In this document: in pieces, positions 1 through 7,434 of the stretch
Layout of the letters: each line of letters starts with the position of its first letter
How positions within the stretch are numbered: the stretch's first letter is position 1
DNA from: CAZKGE01 sp964541695
Lineage (GTDB): Bacteria > Bacillota > Clostridia > Christensenellales > CAG-138
Reading direction: 5' to 3'
Assembly (NCBI GenBank): GCA_964541695.1
Contig: CAZIRB010000050.1
Coordinates: 1-15,667 of the forward strand
Length of the DNA: 15,667 nucleotides
Translations under genes and position numbers: made by a program
The notes under the pieces: generated by a model
What the model was told of the DNA's origin: nothing
Databases searched by the model: none
Seen by the model: the letters and a program-made list of their open reading frames with translations, nothing else

Positions 1-1136
1 CGGTCGAGAACGCGTCGTTCGACTGGCAGGCCGTGCTGAAGCGCAAGAACGTCGCCGTCAAAAAGCTCGTGACCGGCGTTTCGGGCCTGCTGGCCAAAAA
101 CGGCGTGACCGTGCTCTCCGGCGAGGCGCGGGTCGAGCGCGCGCACGAGGTGATCGTGGACCGCGCCTACACGGCCAGGCATATCGTGCTCGCGACGGGC
201 TCGAAACCCGTGTGCCGCATCCCGTCCGAGGGCAGGCTGTTGACGACCGACGACATTCTCGACCTGCCCGCGCTGCCCGCGTCGCTTGCGATCATTGGCG
301 GCGGCGTGGTCGGCTGCGAGATCGCGTCGATATTCGCCGCGTTCGGCGTCAAGGTCACGGTGATCGAGTTCATGCCGCGCATACTGCCGATGTTCGACGC
401 GGAGGTTGCGGAGACATTGCGCGCCTCGATGTCCGCGGCGGGGATCAAGATTATCACGAACGCGCGCGTCGTGCGCGTGACCGGCGAAAAACCGCGCCGC
501 GTCGCGCTCGAGGACGGCGCGGAGATCGAGTGCGAAACGGTGCTCGAGGCGATCGGCCGCGCCGCCGAGACCGCGGCGTTTGCCGGGCTCGGGCTTGCGC
601 TCAACCCCAAGGGCTACGTGCGCGTCGACGAAAACTATCTGACGAGCGTCGAGGGCGTGTACGCCGTCGGCGACGTCAACGGGCTCAGCCAGCTCGCGCA
701 CTCCGCGTCGCATCAGGGCGTAGCGGCCGTCGAGCACGCGCTGCTCGGCAAAAGCGCTGAACCGCAGCTTGTGCCGGCTTGCGTGTTCGCGCTGCTCGAG
801 ATCGCGTCCGTCGGCATGACGCTCGACGAGGCCAGGGCCGCAGGCTGCGCCTCGGCCGCCGAGTCGAAGTTTGCGTACGCGGGCAACGGCAAGGCGGCGT
901 CGATGGGCGCGACAAAAGGCTTTGCCAAGGTCGTGTGCGACGAATCCAGCGGCCGGATCCTCGGCGCGCACATCGTCGGCGAGAGCGCGTCGACGATCAT
1001 CCACGAGGCCGTCATGGCTATGCGCGCGGGGCTGACCGCCAAAACGGCCGGCGAAACCATCCACGCGCACCCCACGCTGTCCGAGACGCTCATGGAAGCC
1101 TTCCTCGGCGCGGCGGGAAGCGCGGTGCACGGGTAA
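1..1136 (+). CDS. lpdA: Dihydrolipoamide dehydrogenase (E3), 5'-truncated by window edge
   Basis: This flavoprotein disulfide reductase reoxidises the dihydrolipoyl group of 2-oxoacid dehydrogenase or glycine-cleavage complexes, passing electrons through FAD to NAD+. The frame is open from base 3 with no stop, so the GTG at 33 is an internal valine codon and the true start lies left of the window. About 377 residues are visible; the N-terminal FAD-binding segment and the redox CxxxxC pair are therefore not seen. Visible motifs are ATGSKP (near 186-203), the NAD-binding GGGVVGCE (297-320), the FAD-contacting GDVNG (669-683), and the C-terminal dimerisation domain ending in HAHPTLSE (1062-1085), which carries the catalytic His-Glu pair. 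The segment before EIASVG reads VFALL rather than the usual Y-T-x-P, a small deviation. The carrier complex it serves cannot be told, because upstream genes are outside the window. Confidence 0.9.
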   Translation, partial: VENASFDWQAVLKRKNVAVKKLVTGVSGLLAKNGVTVLSGEARVERAHEVIVDRAYTARHIVLATGSKPVCRIPSEGRLLTTDDILDLPALPASLAIIGGGVVGCEIASIFAAFGVKVTVIEFMPRILPMFDAEVAETLRASMSAAGIKIITNARVVRVTGEKPRRVALEDGAEIECETVLEAIGRAAETAAFAGLGLALNPKGYVRVDENYLTSVEGVYAVGDVNGLSQLAHSASHQGVAAVEHALLGKSAEPQLVPACVFALLEIASVGMTLDEARAAGCASAAESKFAYAGNGKAASMGATKGFAKVVCDESSGRILGAHIVGESASTIIHEAVMAMRAGLTAKTAGETIHAHPTLSETLMEAFLGAAGSAVHG

Positions 1137-1170
1137 GGACGGGGAGTACGGCGGGAACGGGAAGTACGGT

Positions 1171-1288
1171 TTCTTCCTTTTCTTTCGCGAAAGAAAAAGA
1201 AGCGAAAAGAAAGCTAGGGAAAGTGCGTAAATTCGGAGCACAGCTCCTGACTTTCTTTTGCTACTTTTCTTTCTAGAAAGAAAAGTAG
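1171..1288. repeat. AT-rich palindrome cluster between lpdA and ilvA
   Basis: The 181-bp spacer is AT-rich unlike its surroundings and holds several nested dyads. There is a perfect 20-bp palindrome at 1178-1197 centred on CGCG, a 12-bp stem with one bulged G between 1201-1213 and 1251-1262, a small GGAGC/GCTCC hairpin at 1235-1247, and a perfect 28-bp palindrome at 1261-1288 centred on CTAG. The arms are variants of one motif, CTTTTCTTTC and its complement, so alternative pairings are possible. It could terminate lpdA transcription or act as a leader for ilvA. No clean promoter was recognised here. Confidence 0.75.
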
Positions 1289-1317
1289 AGAAACGTTTTT
1301 AAAAAGGAGGGCCGAAC

Positions 1318-2514
1318 ATGCCCATAACGCTACAGGACATACTCGCGGCGCGCGAGCGCATCGCGCCGTACATCCGCCGCACGGACACGACGCAGATGAC
1401 GCTGCCGAACGGCTGCGAGCTGTTCATCAAGCTGGAGAACTTGCAGGTCACGGGCGCGTTCAAGGTGCGCGGCGCGGCCAACCGCATTTTGCAGCTGACC
1501 GAGAAGGAGAAGGCGGCGGGCGTGCTGGCGGCGTCGGCGGGCAACCACGCGCAGGGCGTGGCGCGGGCCGCGCGCGCGCTGGGGCTTACTTGCACGATCG
1601 TAATGCCCAAGGCGGCGCCGCTCTCGAAGATTGCGGCCACGGAGGCGCTCGGAGCTGCGGTCGTGCTCAGCGGCGACAGCTACGACGAGGCGTACGCGTT
1701 CGCGCGCGAGCTGGAACAGCAGACGGGCGCGACGTTCGTGCACCCGTTTGACGACGACCAGGTGATCGCGGGGCAGGGCACGCTGGGGCTCGAGATACTT
1801 GAGGACGTGCCGAAGGCGGGGCAGGTGCTCGTGCCGCTCGGCGGCGGCGGGCTGGCCGCGGGCGTGGCGATCGCGATCAAGGAAACGCGGCCGGACGTGC
1901 TCGTCTACGGCGTGGAGCCGCGCACGGCGGCGTCGATGAAGGCCTCGCTCGACGCGGGGCATATCGTCACGCTCCCGTCGGCGGCGACGATCGCGGACGG
2001 CATCGCGGTCAAGACGCCGGGTCAGAAGACGTACGCGTACTGCGAGGAATACCTTGACGGCGTCGTAACCGTGGACGACGACGACATCGCCAAGGCGGTG
2101 CTGCACCTGCTTGAGAAGGGCAAGATCGTCAGCGAGGGCGCGGGCGCGGCGGGCGTGGCCGCGGTGCTGGCCAATAAGGTGTGCGCGCTCTCGGGGCGCG
2201 AGACGGTGGCGCTGCTCTCCGGCGGCAACATCGACGTGACGATGATCGCGCGCATCATCGACAAGGGCCTGATCCGCGCGGGCAGGAAAGCGCTGATCGA
2301 CACGCAGATTCCTGATAAGCCCGGCTACCTTTCGCGGCTGCTCGCCATGATCGCCGACGCGGGCGCGAACATCGTCTCCGTGCAGCACGACCGTATGCGG
2401 CAGGACATGCCCATCGGCGAGGCGGCGGTGGCCATCGAGATCGAAACGCGCGACCGCGACCACGTGCGCGAAATCTGCACGCGGCTCGCCGAGGCGGGCT
2501 ACCGCGTGCGGTAG
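1318..2514 (+). CDS. ilvA: Threonine ammonia-lyase with C-terminal ACT domain
   Basis: This PLP enzyme deaminates threonine (and often serine) to 2-oxobutyrate and ammonia, either as the first step of isoleucine synthesis or for threonine catabolism. The protein has 398 residues. The PLP lysine is K49 in GAFKVRGA, the SAGNHAQG substrate loop is at 73-80, the phosphate-binding glycine loop GGGGL at 175-179, and SGGN at 301-304. An ACT domain follows from about residue 325 to the end, as in the roughly 400-residue TdcB-like and IlvA-short forms. It has one ACT unit rather than the longer double regulatory region of E. coli IlvA. A strong AAGGAGG stands eight bases before ATG 1318 and fixes the start. 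Neighbours do not decide between biosynthetic and catabolic use; ilvA and tdcB are both possible names. Confidence 0.9.
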   Translation: MPITLQDILAARERIAPYIRRTDTTQMTLPNGCELFIKLENLQVTGAFKVRGAANRILQLTEKEKAAGVLAASAGNHAQGVARAARALGLTCTIVMPKAAPLSKIAATEALGAAVVLSGDSYDEAYAFARELEQQTGATFVHPFDDDQVIAGQGTLGLEILEDVPKAGQVLVPLGGGGLAAGVAIAIKETRPDVLVYGVEPRTAASMKASLDAGHIVTLPSAATIADGIAVKTPGQKTYAYCEEYLDGVVTVDDDDIAKAVLHLLEKGKIVSEGAGAAGVAAVLANKVCALSGRETVALLSGGNIDVTMIARIIDKGLIRAGRKALIDTQIPDKPGYLSRLLAMIADAGANIVSVQHDRMRQDMPIGEAAVAIEIETRDRDHVREICTRLAEAGYRVR

Positions 2515-2667
2515 ACGCGCGGCGGCAGGATACACGTGACCGCGCCGCGGCCGGCAAAGCGCAGCGGCAGGCCCGCACGTCCGCGCAGTAAACCCGCAAC
2601 CGGCGGTAGCTTCCCCGAAAACCGCCCCCCGCCGCGCATTTATGCGTATCACAACCGCACCGCCGCG

Positions 2668-2696
2668 TTGACGCGCGTGCGCGCGCGTGCTATACT
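2668..2696 (+). promoter_or_regulatory. Promoter of the cobalamin operon
   Basis: TTGACG at 2668-2673 and TATACT at 2691-2696 are separated by exactly 17 bp, a near-consensus housekeeping promoter. Transcription would begin near 2703, about 15 bases before the 5' strand of riboswitch helix P1. The spacer is an alternating GC/GT run. Confidence 0.8.
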
Positions 2697-2716
2697 TTTG
2701 ATCGGAACGAATGGAC

Positions 2717-2899
2717 CGTACGATTGCGCGCCCCTACCCGGGCGCGACGGCGCGAAAAAGAAGCGCCGAGGGAACGCGGATGAAAATTCCGGGCTATCCC
2801 AGTAACCGTGAAGCCGACGAACGGGCAAATGTCACTGCCGTATACAGGCGGGAAGGCGCCCCAGTAGGATGAAGCTAAGCCGGGAAACCTGATTGTACG
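2717..2899 (+). promoter_or_regulatory. Cobalamin (B12) riboswitch aptamer
   Basis: Conserved cobalamin-riboswitch blocks appear in order: GGGAACGCGGATGAAAATTCC ends near 2790 (core region), GTCACTG at 2831-2837, GGGAAGGC at 2850-2857, and a B12 box at 2872-2891 ending in AAGCCGGGAAACCTG. Closing helix P1 can form between 2717-2725 and 2891-2899 (nine pairs, two of them G-U). It lies in the leader of a corrinoid uptake and assembly operon, exactly where this class is expected; in this family adenosylcobalamin or another cobalamin normally reduces expression. Block identification is by eye; a covariance-model search would settle the class. Confidence 0.9.
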
Positions 2900-2941
2900 C
2901 ATGGTAAGCCTCTGGGGTTGGGAAAACGATACAATCGGGTT
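2886..2941 (+). promoter_or_regulatory. Alternative leader hairpin competing with riboswitch P1
   Basis: Bases 2886-2897 pair with 2930-2941 in a 12-bp helix with one G-U pair. Its 5' arm is the end of the B12 box plus the 3' strand of P1, so it cannot coexist with the folded aptamer. The sequence CTCCTTTTG follows the helix. This is the likely expression platform; whether it acts as terminator, antiterminator or P13-like element cannot be decided from sequence alone. Confidence 0.65.
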
Positions 2942-2956
2942 CTCCTTTTGTATGAC

Positions 2957-2991
2957 GGGTTGCTCCTCCGGCCGGAGGAGCAACCCTTTTT
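2957..2991 (+). terminator. Intrinsic terminator in the riboswitch leader
   Basis: A perfect 30-base palindrome at 2957-2986, with arms starting GGGTTGCTCC and centre GGCC, is followed directly by TTTTT (2987-2991). It stands 66 bases before btuF and would attenuate the operon. GGGTTCTCC at 2938-2946 resembles its 5' arm with one base missing, so a competing pairing is conceivable but weak. Confidence 0.8.
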
Positions 2992-3056
2992 GATTTGCTC
3001 CTCAAACACGCCGCCGTTCGCTCCGAACACAACGCAAAAAGAAGGAGTGAATCACA

Positions 3057-4052
3057 ATGGAACGCAAAACACGCAAAAACCGGCTTTTCTATCCCCTGCT
3101 CGCGCTCGCGCTGCTGGCCGTTCTGGCGTTCGTAGCGGTCAGGACCCTGCGTCCGGCGCAGTCCGCTGCCGCCGCCGAAACGGCCGCCCCGGCCGAATCC
3201 GCCGCGCCGAGCCCCGCCGAAACGTCCGAAATTACCTGCACCGACATGGCGGGCCGGACGGTCGAGCTTCCCGCGCCCGCGGCGAAGATCGTGACGCTCG
3301 ACGCGGCCAGCTGCGAGATCCTCTACGCCATCGGCGCGGGCGACGCGCTCGTGGGCCGCGGCGAATACTGCGACTATCCCGAGGCCTGCCTTGCCGCGCC
3401 CGTCGTGCAGTCCGGCGCGGAGACGAACCTCGAGCAGATCATCGCGCTCTCGCCGGACCTCGTGCTCATGTCCAAGATGGCGCAGACGGACGAGCAGATG
3501 ACGGCGCTCGAGAACGCCGGTATCCCGACCGCGGTCACGGCCGCAAACGACATTTCGGGCGTGTACGAGGCCATCCGGCTTGCCGGCGCGCTCACGGCGC
3601 GCGGAAACGAGGCGGAGGCGCTGGTTGCGAGCATGCAGAAAGCGTTTGCCGACGCCGCGGCCAAGGTACCGGAAAACGCCGGGGAGCGGACGATCTATTT
3701 CGAGGTTTCGCCGCTGGAATGGGGCCTGTGGGCGGCCGGCAGCGGCACGTTCATGGACGAGATGGCCGCGATGCTGAAGCTGACCAACGTCTTCTCCGAC
3801 GTGTCCGGCTGGGCCGAGGTGTCCGAGGAGCAGGTGATCGCGCGCGACCCGGACTGCATCGTGACCTGCACGATGTACTATGGCGAAGGCGTAACGCCGG
3901 ACGAGGAGATCCGTTCGCGCGCGGGCTGGCGGGACGTTTCGGCGGTCAAAAACGGCAGGGTGTACGTCGCCGACTCCAACGCGATGACGCGGCCCGGCCC
4001 GCGGCTGGCCGAAGCCGTCGGCGAACTGTACGCGTTCGTTTACGGGGAGTAA
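3057..4052 (+). CDS. btuF: Cobalamin ABC transporter substrate-binding protein
   Basis: Extracytoplasmic corrinoid-binding protein of a type II ABC importer (class III solute-binding fold, BtuF/FepB group). Of 331 residues, 9-28 form a hydrophobic segment after a basic N-terminus, 31-58 an Ala/Pro/Glu-rich linker, and about 59-331 the binding domain. That domain opens with the typical DMAGRTVELP strand and IVTLDAASCEILYAIGAGD. No lipobox cysteine follows the hydrophobic segment, which is unusual for a Gram-positive binding protein; it may stay as an uncleaved anchor or be cut by signal peptidase I. AAGGAG precedes ATG 3057. It is the first gene behind the cobalamin riboswitch, which makes a corrinoid ligand far more likely than iron-siderophore or heme. 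Confidence 0.87.
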   Translation: MERKTRKNRLFYPLLALALLAVLAFVAVRTLRPAQSAAAAETAAPAESAAPSPAETSEITCTDMAGRTVELPAPAAKIVTLDAASCEILYAIGAGDALVGRGEYCDYPEACLAAPVVQSGAETNLEQIIALSPDLVLMSKMAQTDEQMTALENAGIPTAVTAANDISGVYEAIRLAGALTARGNEAEALVASMQKAFADAAAKVPENAGERTIYFEVSPLEWGLWAAGSGTFMDEMAAMLKLTNVFSDVSGWAEVSEEQVIARDPDCIVTCTMYYGEGVTPDEEIRSRAGWRDVSAVKNGRVYVADSNAMTRPGPRLAEAVGELYAFVYGE

Positions 4053-4061
4053 TTGTAATAT

Positions 4062-5084
4062 ATGGAACGGGGACTCAAGCCCGCAACCTATCTGCTGCTC
4101 GGCGCGGCGCTGCTGATGGCGCTCGTGCTGAGCGTGTGCCTCGGGAGCGTTTCCGTTCCCGCGTCCGACGTGCTGGCGGCCGTATACCGGCTCATTTTGG
4201 GACAACCCGTCTCCCAAACAGGCCTAACGCCGATCGTCGCGTTCGTGCGGCTGCCGCGTGTGCTCTGCGTTCTGCTGACCGGCGCGTCGCTGTCGATCGC
4301 GGGCGCGGCGATGCAGGGCCTGTTGCAAAACCCGCTCGCGGACGGCACGACGCTCGGCGTGTCCGCGGGCGCGTCGCTCGGCGCGGTGCTCGCCATCGCG
4401 TTCGGGTTTGCGATTCCCGGGCTGCCGCTTGCCGGCACGATGGGCACGGCGACGGTGTTCGCGCTGTTTTCGCTCGTGCTGATCCTGTTTCTGGCCGAGC
4501 GGCTCGACCGCTCGCTCTCGACCGGCACGATCATACTGATCGGCGTGATCTTCTCGATGTTTGCCAACGCGATCATCAGCCTCGTGGTCACGTTCGCGGG
4601 CGAGCGCGTGCGCTCGATCATGTTCTGGACGATGGGGTCGCTCGCCGGCAGCAGCTATCAAAACGCGCTGGTGCTGCTTTGCGCGCTGCTCGTCTGCGGC
4701 GCGGTGATATTAAGAAACGCCGCGGAGCTCAACGCGTTCGCGATCGGGGAGAGCCACGCGCGCCACATCGGCGTGGACACAACCCGCGTGCGGCGCACGC
4801 TCCTTGTGGCGGTGTCCGTGCTGATCGGCGTGACGGTGTCGCTCGGCGGCACGATCGCGTTCGTCGGCCTCGTGATCCCGCACATGACGCGGCTTCTGAC
4901 CGGCCCGAACCACCGGCGGCTCCTGCCCGCCACGCTGTTCTTCGGCCCGATATTCCTGCTAATGTGCGACCTGCTCGGCCGCGTCGTGCTGCGGCCGGTC
5001 GAGCTGCCGATCGGCGTGGTGACGTCGTTTGTCGGCTCGATCGCGTTTGTATACCTGTTCGCGCGCGCGCGGAGGGCCGGATGA
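4062..5084 (+). CDS. btuC: Cobalamin ABC transporter permease
   Basis: Integral membrane subunit of the corrinoid importer, FecCD/BtuC family, 340 residues, with roughly ten hydrophobic segments expected from the family. Family signatures are RLPRVL near residue 62, then GLLQNPLADGTTLGVSAGA near 85-103, and the late GTIAFVGLVIPHMTR block before the coupling region and C-terminal helices. The start ATG 4062 lies nine bases after the btuF stop, with GGGGAG inside the end of btuF as ribosome site. Its TGA overlaps the btuD start (ATGATG), indicating translational coupling. Siderophore permeases share this fold; the operon and riboswitch give the corrinoid assignment. Confidence 0.9.
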   Translation: MERGLKPATYLLLGAALLMALVLSVCLGSVSVPASDVLAAVYRLILGQPVSQTGLTPIVAFVRLPRVLCVLLTGASLSIAGAAMQGLLQNPLADGTTLGVSAGASLGAVLAIAFGFAIPGLPLAGTMGTATVFALFSLVLILFLAERLDRSLSTGTIILIGVIFSMFANAIISLVVTFAGERVRSIMFWTMGSLAGSSYQNALVLLCALLVCGAVILRNAAELNAFAIGESHARHIGVDTTRVRRTLLVAVSVLIGVTVSLGGTIAFVGLVIPHMTRLLTGPNHRRLLPATLFFGPIFLLMCDLLGRVVLRPVELPIGVVTSFVGSIAFVYLFARARRAG

Positions 5085-5842
5085 TGCTGGAGGTAAACAA
5101 CCTGACCGTGCGCTATGGGAAGCTCACGATCGTCGACGACGTGAGCTTCTCGGTGCCCGAGGGCGCGTGGCTTATGATCGTGGGTCCGAACGGCGCGGGC
5201 AAGAGCACGGTATTGAACGCGGTCGCCCAGAGCGCGCCCTACATGGGCGACGTGCTGCTCGGCGGCGCGGACGCAAAAAAACTGCCCGCGCGCGAGCGGG
5301 CGAAGCGGCTCGGCATGTTGATGCAGACGCATGCGGTCGGCTACGGCTTCACGGTCGAGGAGGTCGTGCGGCTGGGCCGGTACGCGTACGCGCGCGGCGC
5401 GGGGAAGGGCGTAGCGGGGGACGACGACGCGGCGGTCAATCGCGCGCTCGCGCGGGCGGGGCTTGCGGGGCTCCGCGCGCAGTCCGTACTCACGCTGTCC
5501 GGCGGGGAGCTGCAAAGGACGTTCCTTGCGCAGGCGCTGGCGCAGGATCCGGCCGTGTTGCTGCTCGACGAGCCGGTCAACCACCTCGATCTTGCCTATC
5601 AGCGCGATACGTTCGATTTGATGCGCGAGTGGCTGAAAGCGCCGGGCCGCGCGCTCGTGTCGGTCGTGCACGACCTGTCGCTCGCGCTCGCGTTCGGCAC
5701 GGCGGCGCTGCTGCTTAATCGCGGCCGCGTCGTGGCCCTAGGGGCCCCGCGCGATGTGCTGACCCGCGAAAACCTCGGGCGCGTCTACGGCCTCGACGTG
5801 CACGGCTGGATGCGCTCGATGCTGGCGCAGTGGGAGGAGTAG
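5081..5842 (+). CDS. btuD: Cobalamin ABC transporter ATPase
   Basis: Cytoplasmic ATPase energising BtuC, 253 residues. Walker A GPNGAGKS is at 35-42, the Q-loop glutamine at about 82, the ABC signature LSGGE at 139-143, Walker B VLLLDEP at 159-165 with D-loop NHLD at 167-170, and the switch histidine H197. The start is ATG 5081, which overlaps the btuC stop; ATG 5084 immediately after is an equally possible start one residue shorter. The reading frame stays open far upstream through btuC and btuF, but that stretch is a GC-rich shadow with no family similarity and should not be taken as a fusion. Confidence 0.92.
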   Translation: MMLEVNNLTVRYGKLTIVDDVSFSVPEGAWLMIVGPNGAGKSTVLNAVAQSAPYMGDVLLGGADAKKLPARERAKRLGMLMQTHAVGYGFTVEEVVRLGRYAYARGAGKGVAGDDDAAVNRALARAGLAGLRAQSVLTLSGGELQRTFLAQALAQDPAVLLLDEPVNHLDLAYQRDTFDLMREWLKAPGRALVSVVHDLSLALAFGTAALLLNRGRVVALGAPRDVLTRENLGRVYGLDVHGWMRSMLAQWEE

Positions 5843-5845
5843 GGC

Positions 5846-6883
5846 ATGGATTTTGCCGCTTTAAACGAGAACATACTGCCGCCCGACGAGGCGGCGGCGG
5901 CGCGCGCCCGGGCGCGCTGGGACAACCTGGCCAAGCCCGTCGGCAGCCTCGGGGATCTGGAAAGCTGCCTCGTGCGCGCGGCGGGGCTGTTGGGCACGGA
6001 GCGCGTGGCGTTTTATAAGCGCGCCGTGCTCGTGTTCTGCGCGGACAACGGCGTGACAAAAAGCGGCGTGGCGGCAACGCCCGCGTCGATCACGGCCACG
6101 ATGGCGCGGATCATCGCCAGGGGCCGCTCCGCCGTGGGGCTGATGGCAAAGCGCGCGGGCGCGGACGTGTTCGCCGTCGACATGGGGATGTTCACGCGTC
6201 CTGGCGAACCGAACCTGCTGGACCGCCGTGTTGCCGACGGCACGCGCGACATGACGCAGGGTCCCGCGATGACGCTCGAGCAGGCGGAGCGCGCGGTCGA
6301 AACCGGAATGGAGCTTGTGCGCGAGAAGAAGGCGGCGGGCTACGGCCTGCTTGCGACCGGCGAGATGGGCATCGGCAACACGACGAGCGCCGCCGCGGTC
6401 GCAGCCGCCTTGCTGAACCTGCCCGCGGCCGAGACCACGGGCCGCGGCGCGGGGCTGACCGACGAGGGGCTTTGCCGCAAGGTGACGGCCGTCGAACGCG
6501 CGCTTTTGGTCAACCGCCCCGACCCCGCGGACGCGCTGGACGTGCTGGCTAAAGTCGGCGGCTTCGACATCGCGGCCATGGCGGGCGTGTTCCTCGGCGG
6601 CGCGCTGTACCGTGTGCCCATCCTGATCGACGGCGTGATCAGCGCCGTGGCGGCGCTCATCGCCGTGCGGCTCTGCCCGCGCGCGGCCATTTGCATGCTG
6701 CCGTCGCACCTGTCCGCGGAGCCGGCCGCCGCGCACGTCTTTCGTGCGCTCGGCCTCGAGCCGCCCATCCGCGCGGGGCTGCGGCTCGGCGAAGGCACGG
6801 GCGCCGCGCTGATGTTCCCGATATTGGACATGGCGCTCGCGGCGTACGACGGGCTCCTGACGTTTGCCGACATCGGCATGTAA
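5846..6883 (+). CDS. cobT: Nicotinate-nucleotide-dimethylbenzimidazole phosphoribosyltransferase
   Basis: CobT transfers phosphoribose from nicotinate mononucleotide to a lower-ligand base, giving alpha-ribazole phosphate for the nucleotide loop of cobalamin. The 345-residue length is normal. Motifs include KPVGSLG (30-36), VFCADNGV (63-70), GEMGIGNTT (172-180), TGRGAG (198-203) and the C-terminal LGEGTGA with E316, matching the catalytic glutamate (E317) of the Salmonella enzyme. ATG 5846 is three bases after the btuD stop, and GGGAGGAG at the end of btuD is the ribosome site. No bza or bluB gene for making the base is in the window, so the base may be imported or made elsewhere. Confidence 0.93.
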   Translation: MDFAALNENILPPDEAAAARARARWDNLAKPVGSLGDLESCLVRAAGLLGTERVAFYKRAVLVFCADNGVTKSGVAATPASITATMARIIARGRSAVGLMAKRAGADVFAVDMGMFTRPGEPNLLDRRVADGTRDMTQGPAMTLEQAERAVETGMELVREKKAAGYGLLATGEMGIGNTTSAAAVAAALLNLPAAETTGRGAGLTDEGLCRKVTAVERALLVNRPDPADALDVLAKVGGFDIAAMAGVFLGGALYRVPILIDGVISAVAALIAVRLCPRAAICMLPSHLSAEPAAAHVFRALGLEPPIRAGLRLGEGTGAALMFPILDMALAAYDGLLTFADIGM

Positions 6884-6909
6884 CTTTAAGGGGGAGAGGG
6901 GGCGGAACG

Positions 6910-7434
6910 ATGCTGCATCTAATCATCGGCGGCGCGGGCTCGGGCAAGAGCACGTACGCCGAGTCGCTGCTCTTTGCCTGCCCCGGCCCGCGCGTCTACA
7001 TCGCGTGCATGCTGCCGTACGGTGAGGAGGGCGGGCGCCGCGTCGCGCGCCACCGCGCCGAGCGCGCGGGGAAGGGATTTACCACGCTCGAGCGATATCT
7101 CGACGTCGGCAATGCGCCGCTGCAGGCGGGCTGCTCGGCGCTGCTCGAGTGCCTCTGCAACCTCGTGGCCAACGAGATGTTTGAAAAAGAGGGCGCGCGT
7201 GAACGCGCCGCCGACGCGGTCGTGTCCGGCGTGCTGGCGCTCGAAAAACGCTGCCGATCGCTTTTTGTCGTGACGAACGATGTCGGCAGCGGCGGGAACG
7301 AGCCGGACGCCGACACATTGCGCTACATCGGGACGCTCGGCGCGGTGAACGCGCGCCTTGCCGCGCGCGCGGATCGCGTGACCGAGCTCGTCGCCGGCAT
7401 ACCGATCGTTTTGAAGGGGGGCGGCGCGCCATGA
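6910..7434 (+). CDS. cobU: Adenosylcobinamide kinase / adenosylcobinamide-phosphate guanylyltransferase (full-length)
   Basis: CobU phosphorylates the aminopropanol arm of (adenosyl)cobinamide and then adds GMP, giving GDP-cobinamide for CobS. The protein has 174 residues, close to the usual 175-185. It begins with P-loop GGAGSGKS (7-14), carries HRAER (48-52), the region where the guanylylated histidine lies in CobU, and ends with the family pattern VTNDVGSGGNEPD...LGAVNARLAARAD...VAGIPIVLK. The start is ATG 6910 behind an AGGGGGAGAGGGGG purine tract; in-frame sequence further upstream overlaps cobT and lacks family similarity. The gene ends in an ATGA overlap with cobS. A second, shorter member of the same family follows cobS. 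Confidence 0.88.
   Translation: MLHLIIGGAGSGKSTYAESLLFACPGPRVYIACMLPYGEEGGRRVARHRAERAGKGFTTLERYLDVGNAPLQAGCSALLECLCNLVANEMFEKEGARERAADAVVSGVLALEKRCRSLFVVTNDVGSGGNEPDADTLRYIGTLGAVNARLAARADRVTELVAGIPIVLKGGGAP

Noticed and set aside
1330..2652. 440-residue open frame antisense to ilvA
   Set aside because: Arg/His/Ala-rich composition and no recognisable domain; it is a shadow of the high-GC ilvA codons. The same applies to long antisense frames opposite btuF, cobT and malQ.
2515..2667. Terminator or regulatory RNA directly after ilvA
   Set aside because: A CGCGGCG/CGCCGCG pairing is possible, but it has no T-run and such pairings are expected by chance in sequence this GC-rich. Nothing else was supported in this stretch.
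2918..5080. Long open frame running through btuF and btuC in another frame and into btuD, suggesting a giant fusion protein
   Set aside because: The upstream 721 residues are Arg/Ala-rich with no family similarity and overlie two clear genes in other frames. Long stop-free shadows are common in GC-rich DNA, and btuD has its own start at the btuC stop.
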